A stretch of DNA of 64,000 nucleotides from CAYVIB01 sp964451365 (lineage in GTDB: Bacteria > Pseudomonadota > Gammaproteobacteria > Pseudomonadales > Cellvibrionaceae). The stretch spans positions 7,083 to 71,082 of the forward strand of contig CAYVIB010000030.1 of assembly GCA_964451365.1 (NCBI GenBank), given 5' to 3'. Shown in pieces: positions 30,101 to 37,427 of the stretch. Under the pieces are notes generated by a model. The model saw nothing but the letters and a program-made list of their open reading frames with translations. It searched no databases and had not been told where the DNA came from. Made by a program: the position numbers and the translations under genes. The first letter of the stretch is position 1; each line of letters begins with the position of its first letter.

Positions 30101-32434
30101 CTCACTCAGGTAATCCGGGTCTTTATGCCCGTCCGGCTTGGCCAGCACTAATGTACCGCCGTAACCAAGTGTCCAGAAAAATTCCCAGACTGAAACGTCA
30201 AAACTATAAGGTGTCTTCTGGAGTACACGATCCCCTTCATTCAGTTGATAGGTGTTTTGCATCCAGTCCAGCCGGTTTACCAAAGCCAAATGCTCGACCA
30301 TTACCCCTTTTGGCTGACCGGTGGAGCCTGATGTATAAATAACGTAGGCAAGACTGTCTGACCCCGCTCCGTCGTTTCGGTCAATATCCGTAACAGGAGC
30401 CTTATCCAACCGGTCACCCAAAAGATCCAGATTAAACAGTTTCAGTCCAGCCGCTGAAGTAAAGGATGACGCCTCACCTGATTCTGTAATAAGGTAGCCG
30501 AGATCGGTATCTTCGAGAATGTACCGCCGACGAGCTTCGGGGTAGTCCGGATCCAACGGTACATAGGCTCCGCCGGCTTTCAATACCGCCAGCAAGCTCA
30601 CCACCATTTCCACCGAGCGATGCAAACAAATTCCCACCAGGCTTTGCTTCGCGACGCCTTCGCGCTTGAGTAAATGCGCGAGCTGGTTGGCTCTGGTATT
30701 CAGCTGGCTGTAGGAAATCTCAACACCTTCGAAAACCAGAGCCTCCCTGTTTGGAAAGCACTTCACTTGGTTTTCGAACAACTCATGAACCAGAACATCT
30801 TCCGGAAACTCGCGTTGCGTCGCGTTTAGCGTTTCCCGGAGATACCATACTTCCTGCTCGGAAATAACAGGTATGCTATTCAGTGCAATGCTGCCAGGGT
30901 CACCACTGAGATATTGAAGGACCCGAACGAGGCTGTCGGCCAGACGAGTGATAGTTTCATCTTTGAAAATAGAAGTATCGTATTCCCAACAGATAGCCAG
31001 TCCGCCATTCTCTTCCTTCTCCGCGTTGATATTCAAATCGAACTTGGCGACGACATTCGTTCGTTCAACCGGCGAGAATACCACGCCCGGCAAAACCAGA
31101 CGCTCCTGATCACTGGTATCCATCGTGAACATAATCTGAAAAACGGGAGTGTGCTGGCCGCTACGGGGGACTCCAAGGAAATCAACAAGATAATCAAACG
31201 GAACGTCCTGATTTGCCTGGGCTTCCAGGTTCGTCTGTTTGACGTGCTCCAAATATTCCGCAAAAGTACTGAAGTTGGTATTAATTCGCAAAGGCAGGGT
31301 ATTTATGAAGCAGCCTATTAGTGATTCCACTTCCTGATGCAAACGATTGGCAACCGGAGTACCAATAACAATATCATCGGTATTTGCGTAGCGGGACAAT
31401 ACCAGACCCAGCGCCGCGTGCAGCAATATGAATGGGGTCACCCTTTCCCGTTTTGCAGTGGCAACCACAAGGTCATGCAGATCGGAATCAATAACCCGGC
31501 GCAAAATCGCACCCGAGAAGGTTTTTTTGACCGGGCGCGGATAGTCCAATGGCAAACCGTGAGTGACAGGCAACTCCTTCAGTTTACTTGACCAATAGTC
31601 AACCTCCCTGGACAACAACCCCTCCGCCAGCCAATACCTTTGCCAATACGCATAATCGAAATACTGTACGTCTGGCTCAACAATATCCTGGTCATTGAAT
31701 TGAACAGTCTCTTGCGACAATGCTCGGTAGTTGTCAGTAAACTCTTTGATAAAAAGGCCCACCGACCAGCCGTCTGACGCTATATGATGCATACTGACAA
31801 GGAAAGCGCCCTGGTCTTCGTCCGGGTTATCCGAAAGAAAAATATACGATGCCCTGATGAGCAGGTCAGCACTCAGATCGAAAATTCTGTAGCTGTCTTC
31901 CTCGATAATTGCATGCAGTTCATCTTGACGGGTCGCATCATCCAGCGTCCGCAGGTCGTGCTGCTTAAATTGGAAGCTTCCGAAATCCTGGACCCGCTGC
32001 ATTGGAGTACCGTCTTTTTCATAGAAGGTGGTTCTCAGCGGCCTGTGGCGCCGGATAACATTGGCAATCGCCTTTTCAGCGACGCTCAGATCGAAGACGC
32101 CTCGCACATAAAATGCAGCGGACATATTGTATTGCGGACTTCCGCCTTCGAGTTGGTCAAGAAACCATAGCCGTTGCTGTGGAAAAGATAAATCACACTC
32201 CCGGAGATCCGCTGTTACCGAAGCAAGTATGCGCCGCTCTCCCGTCCCTCTTGAGTCTACAGACAGATACGACGTCAAATAGTCGATCAACTCAACCTTG
32301 TGAGAGCGAATGAGCGTTTTATGCTCCTCCGTGAGCGCCCCTTTTTTTGCGCGCGCCTTTAATTTTCCTTCATGAAGGTAAATTTCGATACCACAGTTGA
32401 TCAACTGGCCTACAACCAACTCCACCTTATTCAT
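18128..32434 (-). CDS. NRPS protein B: docking-(C-A-T)x3-C-A(nMT)-T (modules 2-5)
   Basis: A 4768-residue synthetase with four modules. After a TubC-like docking domain come C/A/T sets with HHIASDGWS near 218, 1298, 2378 and 3438; A3 core motifs near 703, 1783, 2855 and 3913; and T-domain serines near 1100, 2178, 3245 and 4705. Pocket residues read: module 2 D-V-W-H-F-S-L-I-D (Ser); module 3 D-F-W-N-V-G-M-V-H (Thr); module 4 D-L-Y-D-L-S-L-I-W (cysteine-like with Asp where Asn is usual); module 5 D-F-W-N-I-G-M-V-H (Thr). Module 5 has a methyltransferase inserted late in its A domain (about 4210-4495, SAM motif LLEVGVGTGMLL), as in N-methylating modules. No E or Cy domain is seen. The C-terminus ends IEEMEW. 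The start lies three bases after the stop of gene A. Confidence 0.95.
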   Translation of the reverse strand: MNKVELVVGQLINCGIEIYLHEGKLKARAKKGALTEEHKTLIRSHKVELIDYLTSYLSVDSRGTGERRILASVTADLRECDLSFPQQRLWFLDQLEGGSPQYNMSAAFYVRGVFDLSVAEKAIANVIRRHRPLRTTFYEKDGTPMQRVQDFGSFQFKQHDLRTLDDATRQDELHAIIEEDSYRIFDLSADLLIRASYIFLSDNPDEDQGAFLVSMHHIASDGWSVGLFIKEFTDNYRALSQETVQFNDQDIVEPDVQYFDYAYWQRYWLAEGLLSREVDYWSSKLKELPVTHGLPLDYPRPVKKTFSGAILRRVIDSDLHDLVVATAKRERVTPFILLHAALGLVLSRYANTDDIVIGTPVANRLHQEVESLIGCFINTLPLRINTNFSTFAEYLEHVKQTNLEAQANQDVPFDYLVDFLGVPRSGQHTPVFQIMFTMDTSDQERLVLPGVVFSPVERTNVVAKFDLNINAEKEENGGLAICWEYDTSIFKDETITRLADSLVRVLQYLSGDPGSIALNSIPVISEQEVWYLRETLNATQREFPEDVLVHELFENQVKCFPNREALVFEGVEISYSQLNTRANQLAHLLKREGVAKQSLVGICLHRSVEMVVSLLAVLKAGGAYVPLDPDYPEARRRYILEDTDLGYLITESGEASSFTSAAGLKLFNLDLLGDRLDKAPVTDIDRNDGAGSDSLAYVIYTSGSTGQPKGVMVEHLALVNRLDWMQNTYQLNEGDRVLQKTPYSFDVSVWEFFWTLGYGGTLVLAKPDGHKDPDYLSEIINRERVTTLHFVPSMLDVFLASPLAYLGDSVRQVFCSGEALPVESVCKFRERGFRATLHNLYGPTEAAIDVTSFNCEELNGYRSVPIGKPIQNISLYILDDHLNLCPLGSIGELFIGGVGLARGYLNKPELTEQRFIVNPFSGDSSERLYRTGDLVRYLPCGNIEYIGRTDNQVKIRGFRIELGEIESRLQDCHGIKSCLVAAVTGADNQKLLVAYVQLESDGANGGETLGAAKQLLAAVLPEYMLPSVYIPIDQWPLTANGKIDRKALPTIDTCLSGDDYLAPQTDLEAGLAAIWSELLGLEENRISVNKSFFEIGGHSLLAVKLVSRVRQKLQSDIALRDVFEYPTIRALAARLNTGSPVDPLSEITPRESEDGRYPLTFSQKRLWFLNKLNRLGSDYNMPAAFEVEGELDIDRLGECIKTILKRHTVLRSVYRESGDGLYQVVKPENDFVVERIDLSHLNETEKALQSKHLTEQHAAAPFDLEIDLMIRVAYVLLSRIEGKRTKGMLLFNMHHIASDGWSLQILVKELSTLYASGSGRLESVLPELSIQYSDFAQWQAEYLNKDRLRRQMDYWRKQLSDIPALHGINTDYPRVEEGSPKGRSVKSTLPKHIAAGISELANHHRITPFMVAHSALALVLSRHSNSQDIVIGTPVANRMHEQLEGLIGGFVNTLVLRLNTADMTVAEFFAHVRDVHISAQDNQDVPFEELVESLNVPRSRLHTPVFQIMLTTNTSFASGSEARLDLAGVEVSPVAYENINAKFDLEIGVDINEDGVNLDWVYDSRLFSREHIKQIQNHFINLLIGLVDISHSPEKTSVRRVSQLPLLSQFEIDELLVTLNRTENRLPEHSLIHRLFEAQAKRTPDAVALSFGSRKLTYRELNHQADCIAATLLEEGVSPGTLVGLCVDRSFELVTGIIAILKAGGGYVPMDPNYPDSRLEYIINDCQLQFLVTDGQLAERFAGRDMTIIDVGEKRHDGATVRLPGAGVEVDPESVAYIIYTSGSTGNPKGVVQTHKNAIRLFSTTQPYFDFDESDVWVLFHSMSFDFSVWELWGALFFGGKLVVPDKITIKDTEKFVQLCLDEKVTVLNQTPSAFKTFSEAALAGGTGLASLRYVVFGGEAFEPSIILPWRQGFPDLSVDFINMYGITETTVHASYWKVPQELPSSSVIGRKLDDQKIYILDSNKNLVPKYATGELYIGGAGLATGYLNRPELTEERFMPNPFGLDSKDRLYRTGDLARYLPDGNLAYCGRMDDQVKIRGFRIELGEISNHINHTGLFSSCAVVVREDEPGEKYIAAYLVSREGRESAGRLLPALKESLDKHLPEYMHPAAYVVLDALPRTTNGKIDKRNLPKPEISDLTKQYVPPGDEIESSLVGVWARILKRDQTEIGIQTSFFELGGHSLLGVRLISEIRETFGCDISISALFERQTVSRLAELLREHEAPVAKTHIEPLERNRNDYPLSFHQQRMWFIDRMQESGAAYNIPAFLRVSGKFSLASAQQALADIVERHEVLRSVYVNGESGPVQIINPPSEFVINRIDLSGLTDREKEKALEEAINEELQKPFSLHADLMLRCAFIELSASEEKSDGVFVLNMHHIASDGWSLSIIIKEFVELYRGYLLGEPVFLEPLPLQYIDYANWLIGEIGEGRLQDQADYWTSKLSGLPQVHSLPLDKPRPREQSFNGAIFEFGLGKEQVSQLKKVAGDSGVTFFMALHAVFSLLLARYSNEKDIVIGVPVANRPNKSLEALVGFFVNTVVLRTDCSAGKSFPHYLQHVKEVNLEAQKNQDLPFQQLLEVINPTRSRSHSPLFQIMFSMDNNEQMDLAIPGAIIEPYEPKQMFAKLDLVLHAKEAADQLRLTFEYNTDIFRESTIARMADHFKNLVFSVIQQPDQDILALPLVGDREREHLVRDLNRTGEGFPSDICMHELFIRSVTQFPGNIALRDEFGSMTYAELFAEAYALYQHLSDLGIHCEERVGIRLPKGRGQLVATLGIMMAGGAYLPMEVKWPADRCARICEKAQCRYIVSDSDLTQSGVTSLKPGALVKGIDSKESVGVAKRFKRLQTPETLAYVIFTSGSTGEPKGVEIEHQAVVNTLLTINQEYGINDRDSVLAVSALSFDLSVYDLFGLLAVGGTVVFPEDDKAMDPGHWLEMVEAHNVTVWDTVPVSASLLVEQLELQNRTATSALKQVLMSGDWIAPDLPARLWKAFPGCKTYSLGGATEGSIWSIHYPILQDTSRWKSVPYGKPLHGQRFFILNEAGQLVPQGIPGELHIGGRGVARGYCGDESQTAARFIWHPQLNQKLYRTGDMGRYLPDGNIEFLGRVDHQVKLRGFRIELGEIEAQLVALDEIDKAVVMIRGEGESKQIVAYLVPHDKNTDSVEFGPRLREALQSRLPDYMIPTAYIAMEALPLTANGKVDYKALPDYDFREHSSHNYVAPTNDIESKLCHIWQELLGVKQIGVLDNFFEFGAHSVLALRLASQVREVFKIELPLRTLFEKPTIREIALIIESGATDTDTNMYRVAGSEFPPLSFAQQRLWFINKLNGGTPEYNMPGGFHLRGRVDYSAVKRALEEIIRRHQILRTSFRESDGKPYQFVHAEFDLPLTELDFSTLPWQEANQKADKVLFGEGEHCFDLENAIPIRFNLISLPDEHYILQYNMHHIASDGWSMSIFANEFSQLYKAYTAHCDPALPDLPVQYEDYAHWQRQYLSDDRVNDDLTWWKERLKGIPLEHNLPLDKSRPAQPGFRGSLLTRTLDRRVTSAVDAACRKHEVTLFMYLQTLFAVMISRFSNETDIVMGTAVSGRDRLEVEQLIGFFVNSLVLRTDTSGNPGFAELLKNNKGHILDAFNHQQMPFDLLVEELNPERTLTHNPVFQIMFVLQNTEAGEITLPDLEITPQERIHSDNKFDLHLLVEEVDGELAIDWIYDTDLFDRASIQQMADSYFVMLNAVLDNSNVPVWNIPLLADDEKKAISGVVVQPDTWQDLCVHQLFERQAERAPDQVALVYENDEITYQQLNSRANCLAHCLVARGVQVGDLVGLSMERSPDLIVGLLAILKSGGAYVPLDPAYPDSRLAYMLKDSGVRFIVGHADLVERVAREEYEVIVVDDSRIPEFGDDNLNDRVVTQSDLAYIIYTSGSTGNPKGVMVEHGNITRLFSASDALFGFGSDDVWTLYHSYAFDFSVWEIWGALIYGGTLVIVPIETAQSPRHFCDLLKRHRVSVLNQTPSAFYPLSSEILKSSSLDALRFVIFGGEGLQRKKLNSWFDHQIADRTRLINMYGITETTVHVTFYEVTKDDGRTGIIGAPLPDLTAIVCNRYLELQPVNVEGELLVAGSGVSRGYLNQAELTSERFITASFDGGPVRRWYRSGDLVKRLSDGNLQYVKRIDSQVKVRGFRIETGEIEYQLQRHPCIEEALVVPQKLNDDSETLVAYLRPSEQLLQRYDGSRDTDGVESWQGIFDDTYANSGGNDDIEPETDITGWQCSYRNELIPLAEMQEWVEGTIERIRALQPKHLLEVGVGTGMLLYRYGADCTSVTVTDLSRQALEKVRNGVQRKGWDHVKFLHGDAQIISNLENACFDTVVINSVVQYFPSEKYFHDMLVKLLDHLEPGGKILLGDIRNFDLLAAFATSVALYQSTEDMQTDIVYQHAVSAMQKEEELLFSPSYFSLLPERMPEIGRVDILVKEGVSMNEMMRYRYDVVLHKSPIEAKVADKWCRWLDKDHLRSQLAESKTAFGVYAYPNRRIENDVRAEKNLKTVIDGDILPLKESVSRVACDDLHRLTLLARDHGFELKATWNQQSLHKLDLLFIPLNMRNKPVVQPYTVIRKTSLVSAPQLRSISRQIVPEIKSELENRLPAFMVPQAYLLLERFPLTDNGKIGKGSLPKWVPLDDEDYVEPRDALERSLQAIWQKILNQPKVSIESNFFHLGGHSLLVHRLINEINGSLNVQLRIRDLFERSTIASLANHMRELDQLAQLVEGEDEMPGNAIEEMEW

Positions 32435-32437
32435 ATA

Positions 32438-35400
32438 CTAAAATTCCACTTCCTCAACTTGAGTTTGATCCATAGAATCCAGAGCCGTGGCGATCCTCGC
32501 CCTTTCTATACCGTTTTGAACTATCTGCCCAAGCTCCCTAATTGAACATCTGTCAAATATCAGCTGTATATCCAGATGCACATCAAAACACTTTTTGATT
32601 TCGCTTTGTAAACGTATAACCAATAGGGAATGTCCACCAATTTCAAAAAAATTGGCTGTCGTCCCCAAACGTGTCTTATCTACCTGAAGGAGCCCGGACC
32701 AGATGCCGACCAGGGCTTCTTCAATTTCCGTTTCCGGTTTGGATACCTCATCATCAAATAAACTTTCAGGCACCGGCAAACTGCTTCGGTCTATCTTACC
32801 GCTGATGAGAAGCGGCCACTTTTCTACAAAAACATACGTCGTCGGAATCATGTACCCAGGTAAAACCGCTTTTAGATGCATTTTCAGGTGACGCAAATAA
32901 ACTTTGTCTTCACCTTCCGAAAGTTCCCGACTATCGTTCCGCTTTATATACGCCACCAAATAAACATTACCAGGTTCCCCGTAAGGCAAAACCACTGCTG
33001 AATCAATACCTTCTACTTGTACGATTTCATGTTCTATTTCCGCGGGTTCCACCCTGAATCCACGTATCTGCACCTGATCATCAAGACGGCCAATAAACTC
33101 AAGCGTGCCATCTGGCAGATACCTGACCAGGTCACCCGTGCGATACATTTTCGCGTGTTCTTCTACAGCAAAAGGATCGCGAACGAAAACGCGCTGAGTC
33201 AATGCATGATTGAAAAGATAACCTTCAGCCAGCAAACTTCCACCAATACATAGCTCTCCCGGCAGCCCGGATGGAGAACGTCTACCTTTGCCGTCGACTA
33301 CGTACAAACATCTCGGGCCAACCGGTCGGCCGATACTTACACGATACTGATCCTGTTCAGTAATTCTGCGCAAGGTTGATGTGATAATGGCTTCAGTCGG
33401 ACCGTAAGCGTTAAAAAGTTCACAGTTTTCCGAAGCGCCCAGCTCGAACCAGTTTTTGACAAGATGACTGCCAAGCGCCTCTCCACCCACAACAATTTTT
33501 CGCAACGTGGAAGCTTTCCACTGAGTGTGTGTCGAACTTCCAAGCAACTGGGAGAAATATCCTACTGGCAAATCTGTAACTGTTATGCCGGAGCGTTGCG
33601 TAAAAGCAAAAAACTCTTCGACATCAGGCAAGCTTCGCTCGACAAAATGAATGGTTGCGCCGACAGCCAATCCACCAAAGGTCTGCTCAATAAAGGTATC
33701 AAAGCAGTAAGAGGCAACCTGAAGAATTTGATCCCCCTTTTTTAGCGAAAGCTCACGAACCATGGCGGAGATGTGCGTTGCCACCGCGCGGCTACGGACT
33801 GCCACGCCTTTCGGTCGTCCGGTGGATCCAGAGGTGTAGATGACGTAGGCGAGCGGATTGGACCGCTGAGGTCGTTCAGCATTCGCGGTTCCAGAAGAAG
33901 GTATATCAACAGGCTCGCCGAAGGAGTTGACGAATATCGGGCTGACAACCTCCGGCAGAGTTTTCGCGACATCAGAATCCGCCAAGGTCAGAACGTAACG
34001 AGCCCTCGAATCTGAAAGCATGTAAGCCAACCTGGACTGCGGCTGACTCGCGTCCAAGGGCAGATAAGCGGCGCCCGCTTTCATAATAGCCAGCAGTCCG
34101 ACCAGCATCGCCGGCGATCTTTTGACACATATTCCAACCGGAACGGCGCTACCGACGCCGCAGGCGAGCAGATGCTGTGCCAGCTCATCCGCCCTGCCAT
34201 TGAGCGTTCGGTATGTGAGCTTCTGGTCGCCGAAAACAACTGCGACCTCGTTGGGATTGTCTATTACCTGGCGCTCGAAAAGTTGGTGCAGGCAGGCCTC
34301 GCTATATTGATCAATGCTCCCCGTACCCAATACAAACTGATGCCGATGTTCCGCCTCCGGAAGGATATCGATCTCCCTCAATGGCCTGCGCCCACTCTTG
34401 GGCACAATATGCAAAAGATTGTCGAACCTGCTGGCGATATCCGAGATTTCCCTGCTTTCAAAGTACGCGAGGTTATAATCAAAGTGCACTTCGATATCAT
34501 TCGTGACCCCATCCCAAACTGTCACAGTCAGCGGCGTCTGATCGTAACCGTGAGAAAGGTATACCACTCCGGCTTTATCTTCACCAAAAGCCAAATCATT
34601 GTAATCCTGCTTGAGATAATTAAATATTACGTCATATAAAGACTGCCCTCTTCCGGCCAACTTCAACTCTTTTATAAGGTGGCCGACAGGAAAGCGTTGT
34701 CTTTTGAAGTTGCTTTTGTACCTATTACTTATATTTTCGACAAGGTCAAAAAAAGAATTGGTATCGTCCAGGCTTGCGATCAACGGACTTACGTTGGTAA
34801 AAACCCCGATCGTCTCTTTCTGTGAAGCCCCTCTTCGATTATGGGTCTGGATACCAATAGAAAGGTGACTCCGTTCATATGCCCCGCAAAAATAAAGCGC
34901 CATGATGGTCAAAAACACCTGCGGCACGCCAACCGCCAACTCCTGAGCAAATGATTCAAGCTGCCTGAACCGTTCTCTGGAAATGTGCAGTGTGTATCGC
35001 CCACTGGGAATGCTGCTCCCGTTATCGTAACGAGTGCTATGGTATGGCGGCAACAAACGGGCGGGAAGTGGTTGGCACTGTTCCAGCCAATGCTGCTTAT
35101 CCTGTGCGTACCTTCTGCTCCGCAGGTACTCCTGATCCCCACTGGACACCTGGCGCCAACACGACGCGCGAGAAGCATCGGCCGTCAAATCGTTATACTT
35201 ACACCCAAGCTGTTTCGCCCAGTTCAAAAAGCCCCAACCATCCATCGCCAAATGGTGGCTAAATCCTACATAGCGGAATTCGGTAGGACCCAATTTGAGT
35301 AAAAACGCTTTAAAAAGCTGGACATTTTCAAACGGCACCGGCGTCTCAAATAGCGTTTTAAGCCACAGATCCGCCTGCGTAGCAGGATTTTGCGCATCCG

Positions 35401-35665
35401 AGAAGTCAATGAGAGGAAGCCCGGTATCACGTTCTTCAGCTATTTGCTGCTGTATATCCGCGCCATCATTGACAATACGAATCCCAAACGCATCGTTTAG
35501 CCTGACAACTTCCGCGTGCGCGGCCCGCATTTTTTCCACTTCTATCTTGCCGCAGGCAATATACCCCCCGATGTTGTACAACGGACAGTTGGGATGACGC
35601 AACTGGTCAAAGTAGATGTCACTTTGGCTAAGTGTCAATGGAAATGTTCGACTTGCAATTTTCAT
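32438..35665 (-). CDS. NRPS protein A: starter C-A-T (module 1)
   Basis: A 1075-residue loading/initiation synthetase. It has no N-terminal docking domain and opens directly with a condensation domain (LTLSQSDIYFDQL, SHHLAMDGWG about residue 141), which suggests a starter C domain that acylates the first amino acid. The A domain has YTSGSTGRPKG (about 612) and pocket residues D-T-E-D-V-G-A-I-T; the two acidic residues (E, D) point to a basic amino acid such as Lys, Orn or Arg. The T domain has GGHSLLVIRL (about 1014). The C-terminal tail VEEVEF is acidic and aromatic-ended like those of proteins B and D, a plausible docking partner for the N-terminal domain of protein B. The donor acyl group is not encoded here. 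The start follows the exporter gene by 58 bp. Confidence 0.93.
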   Translation of the reverse strand: MKIASRTFPLTLSQSDIYFDQLRHPNCPLYNIGGYIACGKIEVEKMRAAHAEVVRLNDAFGIRIVNDGADIQQQIAEERDTGLPLIDFSDAQNPATQADLWLKTLFETPVPFENVQLFKAFLLKLGPTEFRYVGFSHHLAMDGWGFLNWAKQLGCKYNDLTADASRASCWRQVSSGDQEYLRSRRYAQDKQHWLEQCQPLPARLLPPYHSTRYDNGSSIPSGRYTLHISRERFRQLESFAQELAVGVPQVFLTIMALYFCGAYERSHLSIGIQTHNRRGASQKETIGVFTNVSPLIASLDDTNSFFDLVENISNRYKSNFKRQRFPVGHLIKELKLAGRGQSLYDVIFNYLKQDYNDLAFGEDKAGVVYLSHGYDQTPLTVTVWDGVTNDIEVHFDYNLAYFESREISDIASRFDNLLHIVPKSGRRPLREIDILPEAEHRHQFVLGTGSIDQYSEACLHQLFERQVIDNPNEVAVVFGDQKLTYRTLNGRADELAQHLLACGVGSAVPVGICVKRSPAMLVGLLAIMKAGAAYLPLDASQPQSRLAYMLSDSRARYVLTLADSDVAKTLPEVVSPIFVNSFGEPVDIPSSGTANAERPQRSNPLAYVIYTSGSTGRPKGVAVRSRAVATHISAMVRELSLKKGDQILQVASYCFDTFIEQTFGGLAVGATIHFVERSLPDVEEFFAFTQRSGITVTDLPVGYFSQLLGSSTHTQWKASTLRKIVVGGEALGSHLVKNWFELGASENCELFNAYGPTEAIITSTLRRITEQDQYRVSIGRPVGPRCLYVVDGKGRRSPSGLPGELCIGGSLLAEGYLFNHALTQRVFVRDPFAVEEHAKMYRTGDLVRYLPDGTLEFIGRLDDQVQIRGFRVEPAEIEHEIVQVEGIDSAVVLPYGEPGNVYLVAYIKRNDSRELSEGEDKVYLRHLKMHLKAVLPGYMIPTTYVFVEKWPLLISGKIDRSSLPVPESLFDDEVSKPETEIEEALVGIWSGLLQVDKTRLGTTANFFEIGGHSLLVIRLQSEIKKCFDVHLDIQLIFDRCSIRELGQIVQNGIERARIATALDSMDQTQVEEVEF

Positions 35666-35723
35666 TGTCTCGCCATACCGCGTTTAAGTTTATAGTTATT
35701 CCAGAAAGCGCTTTTTCCTTCGC

Positions 35724-37427
35724 TTACTGGCTCGCAAGCACCTCTCCCTGCATAAGCTTTGGTGCTGCACGCCGTACATTGATTATCTTTCCCTGCTCCA
35801 TCGTAATTATCGTATCGGCAACATCAAAATAGCGGTCATCATGACTGATCACGATTACCACCTTATTCTTTTTCTTTAATTCCGGAAGAATGTCTTTATA
35901 AAAAACATTCTTGAATTCAGGATCCTGGTCCGCTGCCCATTCGTCAAAAAGGTATATTTCTTTATCTTCAAGAAAGGCGACCAACAAGGCCAAACGTTTT
36001 CTCTGTCCGTCCGAAAGAGACAACGTTGAAAACTTGTCTCGATCAAGCGTAACTTTTCCTGTCAAATGCAGCTTTTCCATGTAGCGTATCGCGGATTTTT
36101 CGATTTCTTCCGTCATTTCAATTAGCAGACGGTCAAAGAGATAGTAGTCCGTGTATATAGCGCTGATTTTCTGACGATAGCTGACAATATTGTCATTTCC
36201 CACAACACTGTTATCGAAAGCAATTTCTCCGCTTGAAGGCGTGTAATGAAGCGTCAATAGTTTGCTCAGTGTCGACTTCCCCGACCCATTCGCACCGACA
36301 ATAAAAGTAATCTCTCCCCTTTTTATTTGTAAGTTCAGCGGGCCGACCTGGAAGCCGGCTTCGTCTGACGGCGATGGATAATTATATTGCACATTATCAA
36401 AGCGGATGGAATGCCAGGCAGGAACCTCTGCCATGACGGGATTGATATCTTCTTCCGGTATTTTTCCTAATAAATTATTGAGCTTGCGGTAGGAAACAGA
36501 CGCAACGGCGATTTCAGGTATTGCGCTTAATAATATGGATATGGGACCCGCGACATATAGAAGCGTCATTACGACGCCGATCAGCTCCTCCTGGCTGATG
36601 GCATAGTAATTAACAAACACAAAGCTGACCGCGCCTATCACAAAAAAACTTAACAAGTCGCCAAAGCTAGATGATGCTCGCATTATGGTTTGCGCGGTTT
36701 TGTCCTGCTCAGCGATGCGGGACTCATTCTCAATGAGCATACGTTTAAAATAGAGCTCACGCTTTCCATGATCGAGTTTCAGTTCCTTTGCCCCGAAAAT
36801 CAGTCCTTTCAGTGCCTCCTGCAACTGATCAAACCCTTCTCTTGTCTTATGTAGTATTTTTCTACCTATAGTCATCGGAACCTGATAACAAACCACTCCA
36901 AAAATTATCGCCATCATGACAAGCTTGAACACGTCCGGATTCAAATACACCAGAAAAGTCAGCATCCCGACAACCGTGATGCCGTTGATCAGTAACGCGG
37001 GAACAGCCCTTCCGCCTGCTAAAATTCTTGGGACGTCAAGATTCAACGAAGCCACTATCTTTGAGGAGCCGATTCTTTCAATTGCTGAAATTGGTGCGGC
37101 GGATATACGACCATAGAACTCAGTCCGGATACCTCTCGCAACCTCAGTCGACACACGGGTCAGGATAACCTCCGAAGTTGTCCTCATAATCAGGATAAGT
37201 AGACATAGGGCGATATAAAACAACGCCAGTTGGTAATGAGCCACCTCAAATGAAAGCAATGTTGCGACATCATCATTGATGGGCTCGAACGAAGAGTCCT
37301 GAGGGCGGATGCTGAGCAACACCAATGGGATAAGAGCGGAATAACAAACACCGGACAATCCGCCCAGCACTATCGAGATAAAAACGCGATTTGGTGCCCT
37401 GTGAGAGAAGGTACTGAATATGCTCAT
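35724..37427 (-). CDS. Cyclic-peptide export ABC transporter, SyrD/PvdE family
   Basis: A 567-residue half-transporter with an N-terminal six-helix membrane domain and a C-terminal ATPase: Walker A GANGSGKST, signature LSLSDGQRKRLALL, Walker B region IYLFDEWAADQDPEFK, switch VISHDDRYF. The DEWAADQDP wording is typical of the SyrD/PvdE/YojI group that moves NRPS peptides or their acylated precursors across the inner membrane. It starts with an ATG that overlaps the acylase stop (ATGA) and precedes NRPS A by 58 bp. It most likely exports the operon's peptide to the periplasm, where the neighbouring acylase is predicted to act. Confidence 0.93.
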   Translation of the reverse strand: MSIFSTFSHRAPNRVFISIVLGGLSGVCYSALIPLVLLSIRPQDSSFEPINDDVATLLSFEVAHYQLALFYIALCLLILIMRTTSEVILTRVSTEVARGIRTEFYGRISAAPISAIERIGSSKIVASLNLDVPRILAGGRAVPALLINGITVVGMLTFLVYLNPDVFKLVMMAIIFGVVCYQVPMTIGRKILHKTREGFDQLQEALKGLIFGAKELKLDHGKRELYFKRMLIENESRIAEQDKTAQTIMRASSSFGDLLSFFVIGAVSFVFVNYYAISQEELIGVVMTLLYVAGPISILLSAIPEIAVASVSYRKLNNLLGKIPEEDINPVMAEVPAWHSIRFDNVQYNYPSPSDEAGFQVGPLNLQIKRGEITFIVGANGSGKSTLSKLLTLHYTPSSGEIAFDNSVVGNDNIVSYRQKISAIYTDYYLFDRLLIEMTEEIEKSAIRYMEKLHLTGKVTLDRDKFSTLSLSDGQRKRLALLVAFLEDKEIYLFDEWAADQDPEFKNVFYKDILPELKKKNKVVIVISHDDRYFDVADTIITMEQGKIINVRRAAPKLMQGEVLASQ

